Assembly (NCBI RefSeq): GCF_037038585.1 | Contig: NC_092525.1 | Span: forward strand, 29,538,367-29,602,366 | Direction of reading: 5' to 3' | Length of the DNA: 64,000 nucleotides | Source: Patagioenas fasciata | Lineage: Eukaryota > Chordata > Aves > Columbiformes > Columbidae | In this document: piece by piece, positions 28,216 to 51,000 of the stretch | Layout: every line of letters begins with the position of its first letter | Position numbering within the stretch: the first letter of the stretch is position 1 | Position numbers and translations under genes: made by a program | Notes under the pieces: generated by a model | Database searches by the model: none | What the model was told of the DNA's origin: nothing | What the model saw: the letters and a program-made list of their open reading frames with translations, nothing else

Positions 28216-28286
28216 TCCCTGTTACCTTATTACCTGTGGGTAATATTACCTATGTATATTACCTATGGGTAATAAGATAACAGGGA
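28216..28286. repeat. Imperfect palindrome, 19-bp arms around a 33-base loop
   Basis: The left arm TCCCTGTTACCTTATTACC (28216-28234) and right arm GGTAATAAGATAACAGGGA (28268-28286) pair with one mismatch. The loop holds a perfect 12-base palindrome GGTAATATTACC (28239-28250) and two near copies of TATTACC-TATGGGTAATA. It lies about 0.9 kb upstream of MFSD14A. It is probably a chance or slippage-derived hairpin or a tiny inverted-repeat element; no terminal duplication was found. Confidence 0.6.
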
Positions 28287-28299
28287 TCAGCTTTCCCAA

Positions 28300-31200
28300 G
28301 GCATCATACTCACTAGTGGAGGAAATCCTTTAGAAACATGTACTATTATAGTTATTATTAATTATTCTGTGGCTTAGAGTTTAAATCCCTTCACTGCTGA
28401 TGTCTGGCAGCACTAAACAGAGCAACATCTGTCCACGTGCAGTACTATCACATTTACGATCTCAGATACAACTCTCCATGGCTACATGCACATACTAGTC
28501 TTTTCCCTATGTTCTTCACTCAGTGCTCCACCTGCCAGCCCTCTTGCTGCATATCCCTGCCTCCCAAGCTCCTGCCACATCCCTGCTTCCCCCAAAACCT
28601 CAGCCACACGCTGACATCTTCCCTATCCATACAGGGGCTGCTATGCGGAACCCCAGCCCTGACATGCACAGCTGTGCTCCAGCTCCCTCACAGCACCGAC
28701 ACCACTGTGCTAAAAAAGGGGTGTAAATCACGCACTACTAAAGATCATGGGGGCTTATTGACCATAAGACCAAGCACCCTTTTATCAAAATGCAGCTTTT
28801 AAGGAATTTAGAATTCCATAGGTGTAGCCCTATTCAGGCCAATGGATCTATTCTGGTCTTACTGTGAGCCAAACGCAAGCAGACTCCATCTCGTGACACA
28901 AAGTGTGTCTCTACTGGGCTACTCACAGGGAAAAAGGATGTTCGCAGTCATTGCTATTATCAGTAATTTCTTACAAGTCTTAATAAATTATGTCAAGTAT
29001 GTGACAATTCTGTTCCAGGGTTCCTCACCCCTTCTATTTGAAAAGAGGGGTCCAAAATACTGGCATGGTTTCAAATCTACTCCTTGGAGAGAGTGCTGTT
29101 ACATTTTGGTGGGAAAGTCACACACAGACATGTACATGACATGTAAGGTAGTCACATAAGAAAGTTAACACAACTACACCTTGAAGACATTTTGTAACTC
29201 GGCTGATTAAACAGCTGTTTTTCCATCTACACCTTTATATTAGACCAACCCTGTCATCGATGTCATTATCCCAAAATAAATGCATCTTAAATATCAAATT
29301 CACTTTCGTAGGGCGAGCAGACGACTCAAGAATTGCTAAATATAGAACAAACTCTAGATAAATATGACATGCTTTTGCTGTCATGAATTTCAGCCAGCTA
29401 CACACTTTCAAATATCAAACTCCACTTACCTATGTAAGTCGTGACTTAATCCACTCTGCTATTATTTAAGACACAAATTCCTGACAAAGACTTAATTTCC
29501 TGAAGAAGAGAAAAAAAATTGCCTGTTACATCTCAACACCTGTAGCGTTCAACCTTCAACCAACAAACTAAGTGCATAATAGTACCTGCTAGCTGTAGAA
29601 GACATCACCATCTTTTCAGAAGCAGAACGAAAACAGCACTTATCTTCTCCCCAGGGGAACGCCTTGCTGCTAAAGCACAGACAGATGGTTTCAGTTATGA
29701 CTCCTACAGATTGCTTCTAGGCCAAACTTGAAGAACACTGTCCCCTGCATCCCAGTACTCTGTACCACCTATGCTCCTGCAGTTAGTTGATGAATAATTC
29801 ATTTCTGTCACCTAATGGCCTAAAAATTGCAGTTTAAATCATGCTGCATGTGATCACTAAGAGCAGAATTGACAAAAGCATTTGACAGAAATGAAGAGTA
29901 CTGAAAATTATTGGTGCATAGCTGATGAAGTGACCTGATTTTATTATATTTATTATATGTGTTATCCACCATCCACAGTAATGTGTTTGTGAACTCTGTT
30001 CAGGTCTTTGATATATTGTAATGCATAGCTATACAAAACCTCAGCTTCTAAATTGTGACATGAAGCAATGGATTGTGTTGTATTCTAGAGGGTATATTGT
30101 ACAGTACTTTCCACTGCTGTCGAAGTTCAATATTTAAAATGCGGGACGGAAGGGAAAGCTACCGAATCACCACCTGGCTCCTGGTAATTTCTGGCAAAAC
30201 TCTCCAAAAAGGATTAAAGTGTTTTACAATTGCACACCATACTGTATCTTGGTATGTGATACACAGATGCTCCCTACCAACTCCAGTTCAGGAACCACAG
30301 TCCTGAATAAGGAGATCAGGCTTTCGGGCCCAAAGAGTACAGAGACACATCGTCACAGGAACACTGCTGGAATGTGATTCACAAGAAGTCATGATACCAT
30401 GGTCAAAAAGAAGCATGTCTAAGTAAAAATTAAATTTCTCAGAAAATTCAGTAAGCTGTATGTTGAAAGGTACCACTAACAAATATCTTATAATAAACCG
30501 TTTTATTTCTGCTACAGTGTATAAGGCAAACTTCTCTATTTACAAAGCTCTCAAACATTTTAATATCATATTCTTAATAAAGCCAGTGCTTCATTTTAAC
30601 CAGTTCATTACTATAGTGCCATTATCTATACATACAGGAGAAAAAAAATACAGTATGTTACCTCAATATGGAGCTAACTGTACGAGGTCATGAAAGATGC
30701 ATCCTATGGTTCAGCAGGGTTATACCAAAAAAATAACCTGTTTCCAAACTGCCTGGAAACCATCCATTAGAATTGTATTCACTGTAATCACACACAAATA
30801 TCAACATCAACATATAAAAATATCCTAAGACTACCTAAAAAAACTTGCTAAAATGTTTGAATACATGATTTATATTTGGGCTTACATATTTAAAATGAAA
30901 TTTAAAATATATTGACAATAAAGACAAACTTTTTAAAAATTTGAAGTGTTACTCATAGCAGCAAATCCAAACAAATGCTTAGCATATATGCAATTCTTAC
31001 TGAGCTATAAATTGCTAATGAAATGAAATTAAATGAATATGTCTAATTGCAGCCAGAACAATGATGGAAGGTCTGCTAGAAAGAGTTATAAATTCATCTA
31101 GTGGGAAGTGATTAGAAAAAGTTATGAACTCAACTGAACAGAAATTTGGATTCACAGTAACCAGAACCAGAATCCCACTTATTTTGCTGCATTTTCCCCT

Positions 31201-34200
31201 GCATTTTTTTTAAGTAAAAATATCTTAATTCTAGATATCTAAAAATATCTAATGAGCTTACCTGGAAGGTGTGGAACTCTTTAGTAACTTCCTGTGGAAA
31301 ATAATGAGCTTTAAAGATAAAAGAACAATGAAAATAAAGGCAAGGAGACACTTCCTGGACTTTCTTACAATAGCTGAACACCATAGGTAATGATGCACTA
31401 CCACATACATGGTATAACACCATGTTATAGGTAAATGTTACCTTTCTAATACCCAAAACCCCCTTAATGCTTTTTAGTATCTCACTGTTACAAATCATGG
31501 ATTTCAGAGAAGAAAACCATGAATAATCTTCCTCATTGACAATATATAACAAGGAACACTGTCAACAGGAGGAAAATTAACAACTTCAAACTTGGAAAAT
31601 GATGATTGTTTAAATACAACAGAATATGCACAGCTGATAAGGAAATACATTAAAATATTAAAGTTACTGACAACAAAAACCAGAAGAAATGCACCATTTC
31701 ATTTATCGATTTTAAAACAATTTAACAAAATCCATTACAGTCTTTCGAATTACAGCCATGAAAATAAGTTAGGAACACAAAACAAATACGTACTTCTAAA
31801 AACCTGTGAGAGGACTGCATGAGCAACTGAAATGCAAGCATATGCTACCAGAATAAGATTTTTTGAGGGAAAATACAACAATAGTTTGTAAAAACTTACA
31901 GGAAAAACCCCAAGGTGCTGTATTGTAGAAGCCAGCTCTAGAACATGAATCCACCCATTATTAAAGCAAACAAAAAGGGACATTTTCTTATAGTTTGCCC
32001 AAAACAAAGAAATTGAATAGAACTATAAAATTATCTGAATTCTTTGAGAAAAAAGATTACTGGGCACTTGGGGATAGCATAGAAATAGGATGTTTAAAGG
32101 AACGCTTATCTTACTAGATTAGACTCAAGATTTTTCACCATTGAACTGCTGATTTATTTTGCTTTGAAGATAGTTCTCAGTTTATTGTTATCTGATAATT
32201 TATCATGTATTCCAGAGATTCTCAAATAAAACTACCAAATATCCAAGTATTTAATAAATACTAGTACTCCAATTATGCAAGTCTGAGGAAAAAAAATCGC
32301 ATAATTAAGTTATTGCAAATAAATACCTAGCTAAACTTTTTAAATATTTAAATAATTTTTTTCTACATATAGGTTATCCTTCTAAATATACAACTAAACT
32401 AACAAATCCATTGTCTAAAGGACAGAAAAATAGTTCAGAAAGATAGGTTTATTTTTGCCAAGTTAGACTCCTAGATTGCTTTTACAGGATACTCACAGCA
32501 CACTATCCCCTGCTTCCCAATGCTCTGGCCTAGCTACGCTTCTTTGGTTAGTTAATGGGTTATAAACTTAAAACTGCCTTTTTTATTTTTAATTTTAAAA
32601 TTCAGATACAGAAGTATCTCAGTGAGAAAATGTCCATATGCTCTGAGATTGCAAAGGTTACAGAAACCAGTAAAACCCTCCTCAAATCCTTTCTGCTCTC
32701 AAGAAACATATGGTGTCTGCCCTCTGTCCAGAGTAATGCTTTTCAGCCTGGTGCATCTCTAGGCAAGAGTCTTTCCTCACCCTGCAACGGGCTAAAGAAA
32801 GAGACCTAAAAAAGCAAACTCATATTCCCTTTATATCAACAAGTGGATGAAGAGATCTATTCTTCTACTGGAAAATTTAATGGAACTGTAATTGAAATAA
32901 TTGAAAGCATGGAAGAGTCACTGATCTATGGACAGGAGTTACTGCTCCATAGTACAGTAGATACATTGTTTTCAAAAGCAAAGAGCACATATTCCTGTTC
33001 TTTCCTTTAAACTGATCCTTATTGACAAATATTGACAGGTAGACCTGAAATATTAAAACTGGGTTTTATGTTACAGAACTCCAGCAATGTGGTGGTTATT
33101 TGGCCAATTTGGTCCCTTCCTGCACTACTGGTTTTAAGTGTTCTCCTCAGCCTGCTCCACATGTCTTTTGGAAGAATTCCTCAAGAAGTAACCAATTATA
33201 CTGCCTGAGCATTTCCACTACTGTGATTCATGAAATTAAAAGCACTATCATGCAGGCCAAACTCCAGTTCAGATTTTACTGCCAACACTTCTCAGATCAT
33301 TTCAGAGTCATGCACTTCCCATTCCACACTAAGTGACGCTGGGAGCCACTGGTCTATACATATATCTTACTTCAGGCTGTATTTCAGTGGCAAAATGACT
33401 AAATAGAATTTTTCAAGGATTTTGCCACACTGAGTGATATAGGTAAAAGGTTTAATATTAACAAAAAATGCTAATTTAGGGTAATATGGGATAGTTTTGA
33501 CTATTGAGCAGCAGAGCTCCTGCAAGTATGGCATGCTAGGACAGATTCACAGTTCACAGAGCTTAGCAAGCCCTTGCTGTAATCCTGAAGTTTCTTTAAT
33601 GCCTTGCTCTGATATGATAAACACAAATTTGATAATCTATGTCACTGCTAAGAAGGAAAACACTATTTTTACTTTGCTGACGTTAAGTGGAATTTTTCCT
33701 TTCCTATTTACAATACTTCATTAAAAAAAAAAAATCTCAGAGCACTCTTACAGAATCTCCTTATCAATCCACCACTAAAATGTGGAAAAGATGATGAGGT
33801 ACTTTGGTAAACATTTAAAAACATCTCTCTCTTCACAACGTGTTCATTTGCACAAGTGAGAAAGAGCATGAGGGGGAAAAAAGGAAATAATACATTTTTA
33901 CCTCTTGTCATTCTACAGGTAAGGTGACTATTGGTATGTTTTTGTATAAATCTGTACCTTTATAAGTGTAATATGTGGATAAGAAGTCACTCTACATTAA
34001 TATCCATGAATAGGTCTCCTGAAAACAAGTCATTATAAAGACAGCTTTTTTTGTTTAGTAGCTCTGGCTTTTTTTTTTTTTTTGGTGTTTCTGGCTATAA
34101 GAAAATATTTCAACAAGTGTTTGTAATTGCATCTAGGTTTCTTTGTGAAGTGTGGTGGTTTTTTTGGTTTAAAACAGCAGAACCTATTGCACTATTAATT

Positions 34201-35431
34201 ACTTTTCCATTAAGTTTCCTATTAAAGTATTTCCACTAGTAGATGGAATAGCTCCAGATAAACCATTTTGGTCTGTTGGCTCAAAGACTCCCAGAACAAA
34301 AAAAATAATAATAAAAAACAATAATCTCTGATGAAGCCATTACATAGAAATGTACTGAAAAAGCCTTGGAGAGTTCATGAGTAAACAACACTTGTTTAAA
34401 AAACACCTCTGTAATAAAGTACAGTACAGTATATGGATGATATACCATAATAGCTCCAGATGGAGCTGTTACAGACAACAATAATGCATTTAAAATGTTT
34501 ATTATGGACTTTTAAAAAAAATGTGGTTAAAAAAGTCCCCAGAGGATATTTAAAGCATAAAAACTACTTTAAAGGTTCTACCAACAAGTTGATTTATAAT
34601 CAATAAAAATAAAAAAACCCGAACATTACATTGGAGCAAGCACTCCATCATAACCTGCTCTTAGTGCAGTAACCTCTGGCCTGTGTCCACAGAGTTATTG
34701 CATCTGGTGGAACACTACAGGCTGTCCTGAAGGCTGGAGCATCAGCCCAGATTTCCAGCTTTCACTCTGAATTTCTCCCTTTGCATACTTAGGTGAGAAA
34801 GTTAACATTCTTACAACAGCTTTATATAAGGAACAGAACACAGATTTCTGTTATTAAATCACTCTTCTAAAAATATAAAAATATTTGATATTGTGAAAGT
34901 GTCTTTCAATCATACTTCAATCTTCACAGTTTTAATAAGGAATATTTAATTAGAACCATCACTTTAGAACTATGATGTGTATTCAGTTGATTTCATGTAA
35001 ATAGACAAACAGTTAAAAACATGTTTACTAAGATTAAATATAGTCAAATTGCAAAAACATACAACTGACAATGTTGTCATGTGCTCTTTGAAAGAGTGCA
35101 TAGGACGTATTTCTCCAGCAGTCAATACAGTAAATTCTTTTGAAGCAATCTCAGTCAAAGCTGTAAACATTCCCAATTGTAGTTTCTTGGAAACTTTTTG
35201 TTCAAGTTTCTATTAGCACGTTGCACTGGGTGTTCTCCTGCCATTGGTTTCCCCATCAGTTACAGACAGTATCATCATCAACCTTTAACCCTTCTGGCTG
35301 TTCATAGGCATTTCTTCACTAGGTCCAGGGTAGTAATCCTTTCCTTGCAGTGCACAATGACACTTCCCACATGTCATTGTTAGCAAGGCCCCCAGCACAT
35401 GATCTTGAGAAGCAGGCTGATGAGAAGTCTG
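28300..35431. other. Intergenic region and probable SLC35A3 3' UTR; no other gene seen
   Basis: This is AT-rich sequence between the MFSD14A promoter and the SLC35A3 stop codon. The right part is probably SLC35A3 3' UTR on the minus strand. A candidate minus-strand AATAAA lies at 34498-34503, about 0.93 kb after the stop; several others lie further left, so the true end is not decided. Open frames of 60-140 codons occur but lack splice context or recognisable protein sequence. Simple T and A runs occur near 33720 and 34070. Confidence 0.45.
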
Positions 35432-45014
<9,583 letters not shown>

Positions 45015-47047
45015 TCAGCCAACGGAAAACAAACCTAATCTGATATTTAAAAATAAAAAGGAGATGAACACTTTAAAAATGTTTTTCAAATATGGGGAAG
45101 CATATCAGAACATTAGAAGAGGTGATAACTAATAGAGAAATGAAATGAAGTATTTCTTATCTGTAACAATAAAGTCAAATAAGGACTATTAACTCATAAT
45201 TGGCCTTTCAATAACTGGTTTCACAAAAGAAATCACCTAAGTTAAATCAACTGTTTTTTTTTTTAATGTAAGTGAAGGCTCAGAAGATATTTTCAGAGTG
45301 AAAAAGCCCCACACTGCAGTACTGCAGAATGTCCAGTACCCCTACTGCAAGGAGCTATTTCCAGAAGGCAGAGATGATCTCATTCTTCCATCTCTCTGAA
45401 GTTTTTCAGGTTACAGTCTCTGCCTTGCCAGATGACACAGTTCCAGCATAAGACAGGGTCAGGGTTGGGCTCCTTTAAATGAAAATGAGAGGAATGCCTG
45501 ACGCTGAAGGAGCATTGTGGGAAAGCAGGGTTGAATGGGAAGACATGGGATGGAGGAGCTGCAGAGGAGACAGCACTAACCCTGTCCTGCTGATTATCCT
45601 GCTCAGAAAAAAAATAGCTGAATATAGATAACTAAGTGACTGCACCTACTTTTACATACTGCACTGACTACCACAAACCTTACAGTATTAAAGATGTATC
45701 ATCTCTACCATGAATTTTCACCAAGCTGACGTGGCTTTTCTTTGCACTTGTTCACCAATCAAAGCACTAAATTAGTGCAGGAGACTAATAGAGAAAGCAA
45801 CTTCCATTTTGCGAACACAGTATATTACAAGGAAATTTAAAAAACGCATTGCTGCTATTCAGAACATTATATAATTTTCTGCTGTTCTTCATATTAAGTC
45901 TGAAGTATTTCCATATACACAGAAATTAATACTTTCTATTAAAAATTCATTGTCCACATATTCAAAAACAGAGCAGTGTTTTATAATGCCAAAGTAAAAT
46001 AAAACCAGTCATTAAAAGTTCTTAAATACATTTTCAAGTGAAAGAAAAATAGTAACAAGTCAAGACGCAGTTCTCACTTTCAGAAGTGCAGAGATGGCAT
46101 AAGCAACACTTATTGGATATATATGACATAGCTGTCCCTATGCATGTTTTACACCTACAGGTGCACAAGTTTTGACTCATTAACTATCTGTTTTTGTACA
46201 CTGATATTTCTAAATATTTGTAGCTGAAACTGAAGCTGCTTCTTGCTGACTGCATTTCTCTAGCTCAAGGTACATTTCATAACAATTTTCATTGCTATTT
46301 TTTCAGAAATCTGGAGAGCTGTGCTATTCAAATATTTCTGACTTGCCTTTATCTTGTCTCTAAGCATTAATAGATTTTCTCCAGTCAAGCATACAATCAA
46401 ATGAATACCTATACGGCATGGATACTTAAGAGGCACTGCAGTAACCTGCAAACAAATATGAACTGCCAACAGCTGCAGAGATATGAAGCACATATTTGTA
46501 TCCTACACAATATGATTGCTTACCTCAAGAACCATATGGATGTAAAAATACTTGTAAAAGCATATTGGCAAAGGAGGAAGAAAAAGATGCTAGGATGCAG
46601 AAACTGAGGAAGAAATATACAAGGATTACTTTAAGGAATCTTAATAGAAGATATTTTCGTATGAACTATGATCTCATTTAACTCCTTGAAGAAACAAATA
46701 CTACAGATGCAACTGCCCTGGACAATATAAATCAGACAGAAACGTAAAGCACAAAGGAGAAGAAAGCTGCGGACAACATTCAAGATTTGTTAACTTTTTG
46801 CATAGGTTCTGGTGAAATAACCCTTTACATAAGGATGTTAATCGTGGAATTAAGCATTCCCAACAACAAAACAGAGAATATCAGCTAGACAAATGTAACA
46901 CCTTTGAAGAACAGATTTGCTCTAGCTGAGAACAAGGAGGAGAAACAGAAGAACAGTTTCCATTAAGGGATGAAGAGGGACATGCAAGGCCAGAGATCAT
47001 ACTCACTGGAGAAATACCAGCAACTTGGAGAAGATGGAGAAAAAGGG

Positions 47048-47074
47048 AAAACAAACAAACAAACAAACAAAAAA
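47048..47074. repeat. (AAAC)n microsatellite
   Basis: About six tandem AAAC units lie in the SLC35A3 5' intron. Comparable GTTT-type runs occur at about 16818-16860 (MFSD14A intron) and 51899-51937. Confidence 0.85.
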
Positions 47075-49002
47075 CTGAGAGAAAAACAGAACTGAACTTC
47101 ATGAAAATATCTGCCTGTGCTACTGAAGAAAACTGACATTGCAAAATGGACATTAATGAGAGCCAACTTGCACAAATTATTTATTCCACCTTTTCCATCT
47201 ACCTAATTTTTTAGTATTGAGACCCAACAATCTGGAAACACAAAAAGCAATATATGGTTAAGATGAACAACACAAAATTTCATGAAAGCACACTTACAGA
47301 AAAATAAGTTTTTAAACTTTTTGGTTTTCAGTTTTCAAAATGTTTCTGCATATAATATAGATAATGGGAACACACATCTCTCCTGAGCTTGGACCCAAAT
47401 GTCTGCCTTCTGTGAGCCTGTGAAGTGACAAAGGGTTTTACAAATGTTCAAAATTCTCAGAGATCAGTTCCTTAACCTTCAAAATAGGTCACAATATCAG
47501 AAAACAATGTTCACATGAATTTCTTGCTGAAACACAACCAACTATTTACTAAGCTGCTTAAAATGTAATTTTAAATATAAATCACTAATACCTTGTTTAT
47601 AAGCAAGTATCAAAGCATTCAGCATGAAAACATACCAACAAGCACAACAGTTTAGTAAGCCATCAGCAAAGGAATACATACCACAACATTATTTTGAACT
47701 ACAATCTCATCTTCACTAGTGGTCATGATAAAAAAAGAGGAACTTTCCCCAGACAATGTCTTGTAAAGGTGCCAGTAGCAGAAAACATTTCTTTACCACG
47801 ATTCACTAAAGCAGTTTCAGAGTTTCCAAAAGTCACACAAAATAGACTTTAAGTGTCCAACATGATAGCTGAAATAAGATATTTGTTACAAGTTGTCCTG
47901 TCAGTGGTCAGCAAGACAGGCTAGTAAAGAACAAGTCTGTGAAGTTTCATACTGTACTCACAAACAGTTTGTTCGTAAAGCCGGAACTACAGAGTCCTGA
48001 ACTTACATTTGCCAATAAAATAACCACCCTCTACTGAGCACACATAATATCTTATCACCTCTCCTGGTCCCGCCTCCTTTCTTTTAAAAGCAGAGCTGCA
48101 TATCAGTTCATAAAACTTGGTGCAAACTGGAGACTGGATCCAGAAAAGCCAAGTACTGAACTTCAAACAGTTGAACTGACTTCAGCTGCAGTTTTACAGC
48201 AGTCTTAGATTTACAGATTACTACCAGAGGTGTAATCTCCCTCTTCTAGCCATGAGCACCTGCTGCCCTCAGTGCAAGAGACTGTGCAGTCACATTCTAA
48301 ATGAACTATTGTCTTCAGCAACAGCCCACACTTTGATGAAATTAAAGTTCCCAATGCGTTTCCTATACAGAGTTACAGCCAGGCTTAGCTTTCGTACTGG
48401 GCTTTGGAAAGACTGCTCAGTACTCTGCAGGATGCATCTGTTCCAAAAATCAAATTTAGGTTTACTAATTCAAAGACTGGAAGTTAAGTGGTCACATTAA
48501 CTCAGGGACTTTTGAACTGCGTCTTACAATGGCAGTTCTAAGTAGCTGCAACTCATTGACTGTAACATAGCCTACCACATCTGTTAATTCAGTGACTAAG
48601 CTCATTATTCTTTTATTTTATTAGTCTTGGTAAAAGAAAAGTAAATCACTTCCATGCAGTTTATACCGTGTAGACACACCCTACAGCTAGCAATACAGAA
48701 GGGAGGGGAAGAGGTTACAGGCCGGTCTATCTGGCAAGTCAACATGCAGTAAGCCAACATGTTATTTACTGCCACGTAACCTCCAACTTCAGTACACACA
48801 GGTGGTTATAACTGAGGTGGATACTACATGAAGAGTTTCTCCTTAAATGTATAAAAGAAGAGGACCCGGGAAAGGTTTCACAGATTTAGAAAACAAAATA
48901 AAACAATCTGTACAGGAAGTAATAGCTTCAGCTCGAAGTATCATATTGTGCAAAGTCTGAAAAACACCCGTTCAAAGGTACCAGACTTTTTAAAGTGGAA
49001 AA

Positions 49003-49257
49003 ATCATGGAATCATTTAGGTTGGAAAAGAGTTTTAAGACCATTCAGTCCAACTGTTACCTAACACTGCCAAGTCCACCTCTAAACCGTGTTCCTAAGCA
49101 TCACATTTTTTAACCTCCAGGGATGGTGACTCCACCTCTTCCCTGGCAGCCTGTTCCAATGCCTGACAACTCTTTCCATGAATACATTTTTTCCAATATC
49201 CAATTCAAACCTCCCTGGCACAACTTTAGGCCATTTCCTCTCATCCTATCACTAAGA
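49003..49257 (-). mobile_element. CR1 LINE 3'-end fragment
   Basis: The + strand reads as the reverse complement of a CR1 tail: ATCATGGAATCATTTAGG, then the typical GTTGGAAAAGAGTTTTAAGA, CTCCAGGGATGGTGACTCCA and CAGCCTGTTCCAATGCCTGA, ending near CTCTCATCCTATCACT. Its 3' end is therefore at the low coordinate. It is 5'-truncated to about 255 bases with modest divergence. Confidence 0.9.
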
Positions 49258-50244
49258 AAGATTTTCTTACAGTCACTGCAGCTGGCTCACTTTTTATTCA
49301 TTTTTTTTTTTTGATATCTGAAACTTCAAGAGACTATCTGAGAAAACCTGAAAAAAAGAAATCAGTACCCAAATAAACCCAAGCACCCAACGCTATCTCA
49401 AGAAGTAGATAAGACAACAAAAAAAGCAATTAACAATGAATTCCAATAAATGGCATAACAAAAGAGTAGGTTAAATTAACAGATTAAAATAACAACATGT
49501 GCTCTGTCAAATGACTGAGCAATCCACAGTAAAAGTCACTCATGCAATTACTTTGCATTTGAACAGAAGTGACAGCCTACATTACAGTCACTGAGTTGGA
49601 GGTACTTAGCACCTCACACTGTAACATCCAATTTAAAAGTCACTTAAAACAGTTTTGGGGTACTTGTGGACATAATGTCTATAAATCAAGGTCCATTCAC
49701 CACTTTCCACTGACACATCTTTAGAGCAAGTCCATAAAGATAAAATGAATCCATGACAGAGGAAAGGTAACAGGTCCCGCTGGTTTAGGCTCCCAACCTG
49801 CAATTTATGCCTCACTGGCAGTGCCTGGGATTCTACACAGGCACAAAAGCAAAGGCCTTACTAGGTCATGGCCTAGGGATGCACCCTATGGAAACCAAAC
49901 ACATACAGACTAACGGAAAATCAGGAAATGAGACCTTCCCAACAGGCTAGAGAGTTAATGTTTATGTTCTTTCCTACCCACTTACAAAAGATTAGGTATG
50001 AAAATAAGTTCTATTGGCAACTATTTCTTTACTCCCTACTCTGTCACAAGGAAAGTAAATTTTTAAAACAGTAAATTAATAACTACTATTATGCTTCCAA
50101 TCTTCAAAGTGATGGCATTATGTCAGTTACATTCATTCCAGCCTAGCTGTGAAATGTTTCCACTGCTCATCATCCTGTAGAATAAAAAGCCAAGTTACAG
50201 GAGTTATTGCTATCTCTTATCCCATTTTATGATTAAGGAGTTCA

Positions 50245-50345
50245 AGATCACAGAATCACACAATGTTAGGGATTGGAAGTGACCTCAAAAGATGATCTAG
50301 TCCAATCCCCCTGCCGGAGCAAGAACACCTAGATGAGGTTACACA
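50245..50345 (-). mobile_element. Short CR1 LINE 3'-end fragment
   Basis: About 100 bases match the extreme 3' end of another CR1 subfamily in reverse complement: ATCACAGAATCACACAATGT, GATTGGAAGTGACCTCAAAA, GATCTAGTCCAATCCCCCTG and AGCAAGAACACCTAGATGAG. It is close to the consensus as I remember it, so it is younger or better preserved than the other two copies. It is strongly 5'-truncated. Confidence 0.85.
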
Positions 50346-50935
50346 GGAAAATGGCTTAACCAAACAAAAGGCACTTTCACAATAGCTAAAACACAAAGCC
50401 AAACAGAGGCAGACAACCAGTTTCTTAAAACTGCAAAAGGAAAAGTTTAAGTTTTGTGTGCCAGCACACCAAGTTCTATGTCTGGGAACTGTCAGGAATT
50501 AAACACGGATTGAGTCTGCCTTACAGAAGGAAAAATAGAGTGGAAAGTAAAGTACATTATTTCATTCCAGTGGAACAGGTATGGACACACGTCCTGGGCG
50601 TTTGCTTTCAAATCAAGATAGTGGATTAAAGACACAGGATTGAGTTCTCATATTTCTCAAATGAAATGGCAACCCGGTGCTGCTGCTACACCTACACAAA
50701 TATAAGCTGGAAATAAAAGAGGAAAAGCACAGTTGGAAGGTGGAGTAAAAGCCAGCTCACAGAACCTGAAGAACATATTTTTATAAGACTGCCTTCTATG
50801 CTTTCATACATGCATCGCCCTCTTCCCTGTCTTGCATAGCACACAAACAACATGCCACTTCCTATAACACAACTGCATTCCTCAGAGGAAAGTTCTATAA
50901 CACAGAACTTTTTTCTGTTGGACTCAATATAGCCC

Positions 50936-51000
50936 TTTTTTTTTTTTTTTTTTTTTTTCTTTTAAACTAAGACTAGTATCTAATTAAAAAAAAAAAAAAA
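50936..51000. repeat. T23 run followed by A15 run
   Basis: A run of 23 T is separated by about 27 mixed bases from a run of 15 A, so the two can pair. This may be slippage of two tails or a relic of back-to-back retroposed ends. No gene-like sequence lies between them. Confidence 0.7.

Noticed and set aside
28241-28249. Viral replication-origin interpretation of TAATATTAC
   Set aside because: A nine-base match inside a palindrome is easily chance, and no Rep or capsid-like coding sequence was seen around it.
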